Source of the DNA: Welwitschia mirabilis
Lineage: Eukaryota; Gnetophyta; Gnetopsida; Welwitschiales
DNA: 64,000 nucleotides
Direction of reading: 5' to 3'
Assembly (NCBI GenBank): GCA_051453625.1
Contig: JBOZIK010000001.1
Location: 59,280,695 to 59,344,694, forward strand
The position numbers and the translations under genes were made by a program. Below are positions 58,700-64,000 of the stretch, one piece after another; positions within the stretch are counted from its first letter, which is position 1; each line of letters begins with the position of its first letter. Below the pieces are notes generated by a model, which saw only the letters and a list, made by a program, of their open reading frames with translations, was not told the DNA's origin and did not search any database.

Positions 58700-59160
58700 T
58701 AATCAAAGAATGAATATGATCATAATCAAAAATATACCTCAGGTCCTTAGGTATAGTTCCATTTTAAGATAAGGATCATTTTCAAGATCCAAATATAAAC
58801 CACAATCATGAAAAGATGGAAGAATAGTAGAAACATTTTTTCTAATAAGAAGGTATCTCAAGATTGTCATTAAGACTTTTAATAAACTAAACTCCTTTAA
58901 AATTCTCAGGTACTTCATAGAATTAAAGATATTTAATTGAACAGTTATGTTATTAAATGAAATCTTCATGAGACCATTTCTAAAGTTGATAATAGAATTA
59001 GAAGTAGGTAGAAAATGTCTATCCAATATGATTGAAACAGAATTATTTCTAGTTTGATTCATCTTCAAAACTATGAAGTCTACAAGGAATTAATAATTTT
59101 CTACTTGAATAATAACATAGTCTATTATACTCAAGGGTGATTTTAAAGAATTAATAACTA
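58700..59160 (-). pseudogene. Athila-like gypsy protease, C-terminal half
   Basis: On minus, VIIQVENY and FLVDFIVLKMNQTRNN, then IILDRHFLPTSNSIINFRNG and LMKISFNNITVQLNIFNSMK. The family pattern is VxVDxFxFPxDFxVLD..., ILGRPFLATxxAxIDxxxG, LTLxxGxExVxFxxxxAMK. The G of ILGRPF is Asp and Pro is His. A 109-codon stretch is free of stops, but upstream and downstream frames are broken. An acidic patch (LDLENDPYL) follows. Confidence 0.85.
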
Positions 59161-59800
59161 GTTATAATTATATTTTAATATCCTTAAGATTAATTAGACT
59201 AAGTTCCTTGTGGATACAATGAGATAAAGTAAGGCTTGTTTTAAGTGGATGTTTCCAATTGTGATGGATATAATTGAGCATCATGAATCTTTGTACTTTA
59301 GGATAATTTGATTTTGAATAATATCACTAGTTTGTTAGGCAAGGAAGATTTTACACTTCACATTCATCCTTCTCTTAATAGTACATAGGTCCTTCAAGAA
59401 TTCGACATATAAGGGTATTACTTGATAGTTTGCACAAAACGAATGTTAATTTTAACTTTCTTAAAAATATTAAAGTGCTTTTTATTTCTTTTTAAATAAT
59501 TGATTTCTTCTAAGTTATTGAAACAAATTTAGGGGTTCTTTACAAGTTGAAGCATCATATTCTTTCTCATTCTTCTTTTCTACTACTTTCTCACTTATAG
59601 GCTCACTTTCTTAAACTTCTTCTTAGGGTTTTTTATCTCTTACATCTTTGTTGATTTTTTTTACTACTTCCTAAATAGGTATCCTTACTTTATTTAATAT
59701 TTAAATCTTTCATCAATTTATAACTCCTATGGTTAGAGTTATATCTAGAAAGAAGCTTTCCTTTCTCACATTGGTTGAGGATATAAGAATATGTGCAGTG
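59161..59800. other. Gag-protease linker of the second Athila-like remnant
   Basis: No clear block. Plus-strand TTCTTC-rich stretches near 59560-59700 would code on minus for an acidic Lys/Glu segment, as in the linker of related gags. Confidence 0.4.
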
Positions 59801-61000
59801 ATTTGGCTTAACTAGTGTATTCCTTTTTCTAAATTTTGTAATGTGGAGTAGATTTGTTGGTTGAAGTGTTGTTTTATGGTGTTAATGTAATGTTGGACTT
59901 TTATGAACTAATAAAGTGTGTATTAAGTGAAGTTTAAATTTTAGGGAGTTTTTAAATTATTAGGTTAGCTAGTTTATCCTTAATTAAGATTATCTTGATT
60001 CTATGAGAAATTAGGATGGTTCCTCCATTTAGGGTTATAATTGTTAGAGGTTATTATTATCATACATCATTCTCTTGCTCTTTTACTACACCTTGAAACA
60101 TAGGAATAGATAGGAATTTTGAGGTTTTATATGTGTTCACAAGATAGATGTTATAATAAGGTGATGGGACAATGGGTTTAGGGGTTTTGCTAAGAGAGTT
60201 AATCTTCTTTGAAATCTTCTAGGTTTTGGTTGACATTAATGCTGTCTAGAATTTTGAAGATGCTAGTAGACTTAATACATTATTATGATCATATGATTTC
60301 ATTAGTCTTCTGTCAATTTTTTTTAAACTTTTAGCTATAGTTTTAAGGATGTGCTATACTTTATCAATCTTTTACTCTAAGAAATTTTCTTTACATATCA
60401 TTTCAACAAGTTTCCTATAGTTGGATGAAAGGATTTCATAAAAGAATCCTATGACTCTACTATGCATAAATCCATGTTAAGGGCATTCAAAAAGTAGATC
60501 CTTGAATCTTTCTAATGTATGGGAGAACATTTTAATGTCTTTTTATTAGAAGTTCATTATCTTATATCTAATGACATTAGTGTTATGACTACAAAATAAT
60601 TTCCTAATGAAATCTTGATTATGTTTACTTTGTAATGAAAATAAGTATCAAGGTGCATATTCAAGATTTTGCCTTTTCCTTAAGGAAAAAATGGAATAGA
60701 ATTAACCTTAGTTTCTTAACTGTGTTGTGTCTTTGAGGAGCTATTCAGAGTACACATTTAATTATTTAAGGCATAGCTTAGAATATTCAAACTTTAAACT
60801 ATAAAAATGTGGAAGTAGTTAAATGATTACTAGCTTGAAGTTAATTTTATCTACATTAAAAGATTAAGCAATACATAAAGATGTACCTAGATACTATAGT
60901 TAAAGTATTCTTTTAAAGTACATCTATAATTGTCAATATTAAAGTTGCTTCTAGAGTTATGGGATTGAAAAGATGATGACCTATTTATGTTGTCTTATGG
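59801..61000 (-). pseudogene. Athila-like gypsy gag remnant
   Basis: Near 60530-60400 on minus the frame reads HTLERFKDLLFECP, HGFMHSRVIGFFYEIL and NYRKLVEMICKENF. Athila gag has WERFKDLLxxCPHHGxxxxxxIxxFYxGL.....LVDxxxxGxF. Here a stop replaces the first His. The rest of gag (60400-59800) is Lys/Asn/Gln-rich and broken. Confidence 0.78.
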
Positions 61001-61346
61001 TATTTCATGTGGATGGCCTCTAGGGGTATGGTTACTCTCATGATCTAACTTGTGGTCCGTTTTAGGATTCAAAGGATTTAATGCATTTTACTACTAGATA
61101 TTTGTTGCTAACAAGATGTGATATCAATGTTTTAATTTTATCTATTATGACTCTATTTACTTTATTCTCTTAACTTCTTGAGTGTTTTTCTTAGAGGTAT
61201 TCCTTAATTTACTCTTTTTCATTTTTGGATGTACTAATCTATACTTAAAAAGGCTTGACCTTATAGTACAGTAATATATACAATATATAGACACAATATA
61301 GTATTTGTATAACTATCTTAAATTCATGAGTTCATCATTTCTCTCA
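61001..61346 (+). mobile_element. Probable short 5' LTR end of a copia element
   Basis: The sequence ends CTCTCA directly before a primer site. A repeated ATATACAATATATAGACACAATATAG stretch near 61270 precedes it. The start cannot be fixed because the 3' LTR is outside the window. Confidence 0.5.
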
Positions 61347-61361
61347 ATTGGTATTAGAGCC
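61347..61361 (+). other. Primer binding site of the right-hand copia element
   Basis: ATTGGTATTAGAGCC, the Met-tRNA complement ATTGGTATCAGAGCC with one C-to-T change. Confidence 0.85.
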
Positions 61362-61394
61362 TATGTTGTTTTTTGTTGAAGCTTCAATAGTTGA

Positions 61395-62300
61395 GATGGC
61401 ACAAGCAAGTCAAGCTGACACATTTGTATTAGCATCCATGTATTCTCCTTACTTTTTAGTAGAAAATTATGATTATCAGGTAATTAAGATGAAGAAATTC
61501 TTAATGTCCTAAAATATCTGGGGTTTGATGGCTATTGAGATCGATTACATCACACATTCAACAACTCTTTCATCTATAGAATGCAAGAATTCTAGAGCAC
61601 TTTTTGTACTTCAAATAAGCATAAGTGATATAATATTTTCAAATTTTGTAAGTTACATACATGCAAAAGAAGCTTGAAGATCCCTCAAGATCAAGTATAA
61701 AGGATTGGATGAAGTAAGAAAAGTGATATTTGTAAATTCTCACAAGTGAATATAAGACTCTTATCATGAAAGAGTATGAACATTTTGAGCATTACATCAA
61801 TCATCTTCAAGAGATTGTGAATGTGTTGTAAACTTGTAAAGAAAACATTAAAGAATCAAAGATAATGAAAAAGATTTTCTAAATAATCATGAGGTATATG
61901 ATTCTATTATCTATGTGATAAAAGAAAGTAAAGATATTAGTCAATTAATAATGGTCGCACTCATTAGAAGTTTTAAAACCTTTGAGTAAAGAAATCAGTT
62001 GCATTAAGAAGATGTAATAAATTCTTTTCAAATTCAGAAAATCATGATGAGACCTTCACACCAAAATTGGTATTAAGGATAATCATCTAATCAAAGACAT
62101 GATAATCCTAGTCAAAGGAATAGTAGTCATGGTAGTAAAAATAATCATGATCAAGAACAAGATCAAGGATAAATTAAATCTAGATTAGATTCAACCAAAT
62201 GTAGAAAATGGTGTAATTATTGTAAAAGAGAAAAGTGCATAGAATTAAATTATTGGTTGGAAAAAAAAGGCATCAAAAGTAAGAAGCTTTAAATTATATT
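61395..62300 (+). pseudogene. Copia gag (broken)
   Basis: From ATG 61396 the frame reads MAQASQADTFVLASMYSPYF, then ENYDYQVIKMKKFLMS and a stop, IWGLMAIEI, later YIHAKEAWRSLKIKYKG. This is the UBN2-type gag: F.GENYDYWxIKMKxxLxSQxLW and AKEAWxxLxxxYxG. The knuckle near 62215 reads KWCNYCKREKCIELNYW, where C-x2-C is kept and the GH is lost. Gag forms the particle. Confidence 0.82.
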
Positions 62301-62399
62301 AATGAAGAAAAGGAAGCAAATCATAAAGCACTTATCTTAATTGATAAAACTAAAGTTCAAAAGTCGTATCTTACATCCAATGATCAACCTTCCATAAAT

Positions 62400-62760
62400 A
62401 CGTACAATGTCTAGTATGTGGATAGTGGTTGTAGTCATCATATGGCTAACAATAGATCCCTCCTAACTAATGTATGTAGACATCAAATAGAAGTAAAATT
62501 TGATACATGTGTAAAGGCAATCTTTAGAAGAATTAGATCAATACATATTTCTAGAAATATATGTAGATCATATGTTATGTTTGTTATTTACTTTATTCTT
62601 GATTTAAACAAGCATATATTAAGTGTGGAATAGCTTTGTTTTAAAGGATACAAAGTAGAATTTATCAATGATTTCTACAAAATTATTGAATATGATGATA
62701 AAGAAATAGAATTAAGTTTTATGAGTCAGAATAGAATGTATAAGTTATAGATACAAAAAT
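62400..62760 (+). pseudogene. Copia protease (broken)
   Basis: VDSGCSHHMANNRSLLTN (from 62418) is the copia protease active site with the DSG intact. The end of the domain, DLNKHILSVE at about 62600, fits the L..NLLSVxQL block. A TAG just before the motif replaces Trp. Confidence 0.85.
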
Positions 62761-63590
62761 ATATCAATTGTCTAATGACAATAAAATCAAATCAATGGCT
62801 TTAGCACCTCAAACTAGGACATGTTAATTTTGAATGAATAGATACAATGCAAAGAAGGGATCTTATTAGAGGCATATGTAAATTTTGTCTTCTTGGTTCA
62901 ATAAATTCTCATATATGTGTTATAAGAAATACAAAGTTATTACCATTTCCAAAGCTTAGACATAGATCTAAAGATTTTTTAGATCTAGTGCATATGGATC
63001 TTTGTGATCAATGCAAGTAATGAGTTTTGAAAAAAGTCAATACTTTTATGTAATAGTTGATGATTACTCTAGAAAGTGTTGTAGTTATTTCCATTAAGCT
63101 AAATATTAGACTTTAGAATACTTCAAAGTATTTAAAAATACGATAGAAATACAAAAGGAATATACTTTGAAGAAAATTAAAAGTGATAAAGGAAAAAATT
63201 TTATCATAAACAATTTTAAGCAGCTTTGTAAAGATGATGGTATAATTCACTAAACTACTACAACATATACTCCACAACAAAATGAGGCAGTAGATAGGAA
63301 TAATCAAATAATCATGAAAATGGCTAGATGTCTTATACATTAAAGAAAATTAGATAATGCATTTTGAAGTAAAGCATGTACTACCACCATCTATATTTTA
63401 AATGATGTATGGTATAGACATTAGTTCAATATTTCTCATTTAAAGATTTTTGGCTCATCTTGCTATGTTAAGGTACTCAAGCAACATTGTCAATAGATGG
63501 ATGAAAAAACTCAAATCTACATATTTCTAGAATATGAACCTTATTCTATTGCATTTCAATGTTTAGTTGTGAAAAAACACACACTCTAGA
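62761..63590 (+). pseudogene. Copia GAG-pre-integrase and integrase (broken)
   Basis: The blocks are LGHVNFE (about 62815), CKFCLLGSINSH, LDLVHMDLCDQ (first Asp, about 62978), KSDKGKNFI (second Asp, about 63180) and YTPQQNEAVDRNNQ (about 63268), where the catalytic Glu position is Asp (VER to VDR). MARCLIH follows. The integrase C-terminus decays after 63350. RT would lie outside the window. Confidence 0.85.
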
Positions 63591-63859
63591 TCACCAAAAA
63601 TGTAATAGCTAATGAATATTTTAAATATAAGGTCAATTTCTTCCCACCAATACCTCCACCTTTCAATATTTATTCTTTTACCCCACACTTAAATTTCACC
63701 CCTAATACCCCCTCTTCCCTTTATTCTCTCTTCACTCCACCTCCCTTAATCACCCCATATCATTTCCACTCTCTCCCCTTGAATACCCCAATACCTAATA
63801 CCCCATCCGCATTTTTAAACTTAACAATTCTCATAAACTATATACTACCCTTCCTCTAA
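63590..63859 (+). pseudogene. Proline-rich linker after copia integrase
   Basis: Ninety codons including the stop remain open: KNVIANEYFKYKVNFFPPIP, PPFNIYSFTPH, a TPNTPSSLYSLFTPPP stretch, and so on to TAA at 63857. Copia polyproteins often have a Pro/Ser/Thr-rich linker between integrase and RT, which explains place, strand and content. That it is still open while all flanks are broken is due at least partly to its lack of G. Confidence 0.55.
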
Positions 63860-64000
63860 ATATAAATACCCTCCCTCTTTTTTCTAATATCATGTATCCT
63901 ACCTCATATACTATTCTTTATTGCCTTCTATTTCACCCCCTACTTCCTATTCATTCTTTCCTATCCCCACTTCCATGGCCTTACCACCCCATTCTCTTCC
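63634..64000 (+). repeat. C-rich, nearly G-free tract
   Basis: By direct count about six G in 367 bases, with many CCCC, ACCTCC and CTTCC runs. It continues to the window edge, beyond the open linker frame. Confidence 0.85.

Noticed and set aside
1-64000. tRNA, rRNA or organellar inserts
   Set aside because: No cloverleaf-like T-loop/anticodon sequence, conserved rRNA stretch or plastid gene was recognised on either strand.

Overview
This is nuclear DNA from a seed plant. The evidence is an intronless class I TCP transcription factor gene in a sea of decayed plant retrotransposons: Sirevirus-type and other Ty1/copia, Athila/Tat-like and chromovirus-like Ty3/gypsy, and L1-type LINEs. Outside the TCP gene the sequence is very AT-rich by eye. 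Almost every coding remnant carries TGG-to-stop, Cys/His-to-Tyr or similar changes expected from long-term deamination of methylated cytosine. The species cannot be named from the sequence; a GC-poor, retrotransposon-rich genome with widely spaced genes fits. Ten N-runs (10 to 810 bases) show a draft scaffold.

Layout. 1-8.6 kb: decayed LTR elements (chromovirus-like LTR, a copia solo LTR, a broken TE-associated reading frame, a Ty3/gypsy RT-RNase H remnant on minus, a copia RT-RNase H remnant on minus). 8.6-13.4 kb: a gene island with one convincing host gene, a TCP9/TCP19-like gene on the minus strand (11300-12568), with its leader and a TATA-like box. 14.3-23.9 kb: a structurally complete, coding-dead Sirevirus-type copia element with two LTRs, PBS, gag, pol, a third ORF, polypurine tracts and a perfect CAAAT target-site duplication. 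23.9-26.5 kb: a second, small LTR element inserted 3 bp beyond that duplication; it has 209/216-bp LTRs, a gag zinc-knuckle remnant, an internal minisatellite and no room for pol (TR-GAG-like). 26.5-27.6 kb: L1-like LINE RT on minus. 27.6-34 kb: AT-rich desert with repeats, LTR-like pieces and one unexplained exon-like island. 34.2-39.8 kb: a long L1-type LINE on plus. 40-43.5 kb: desert. 43.5-53.9 kb: fused, truncated gag/gag-pro units of an Athila/Tat-like gypsy family on minus, cut by gaps whose flanks repeat each other. 54.4-56.1 kb: a duplicated 770-bp block around another gap. 56.1-61 kb: a second Athila-like gag-pro remnant on minus. 61.35-64 kb: a copia element on plus, gag-protease-integrase, ending in a C-rich, nearly G-free stretch.

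The only gene likely to be functional is the TCP factor, which would act alone here; there is no operon or multi-gene system. I found no convincing previously undescribed biological system. The observations most worth a second look are the TR-GAG-like element, the fused gag-pro array, the gap-flanking duplications (probably assembly overlaps), the G-free tract at the right edge and the exon-like island near 33 kb.
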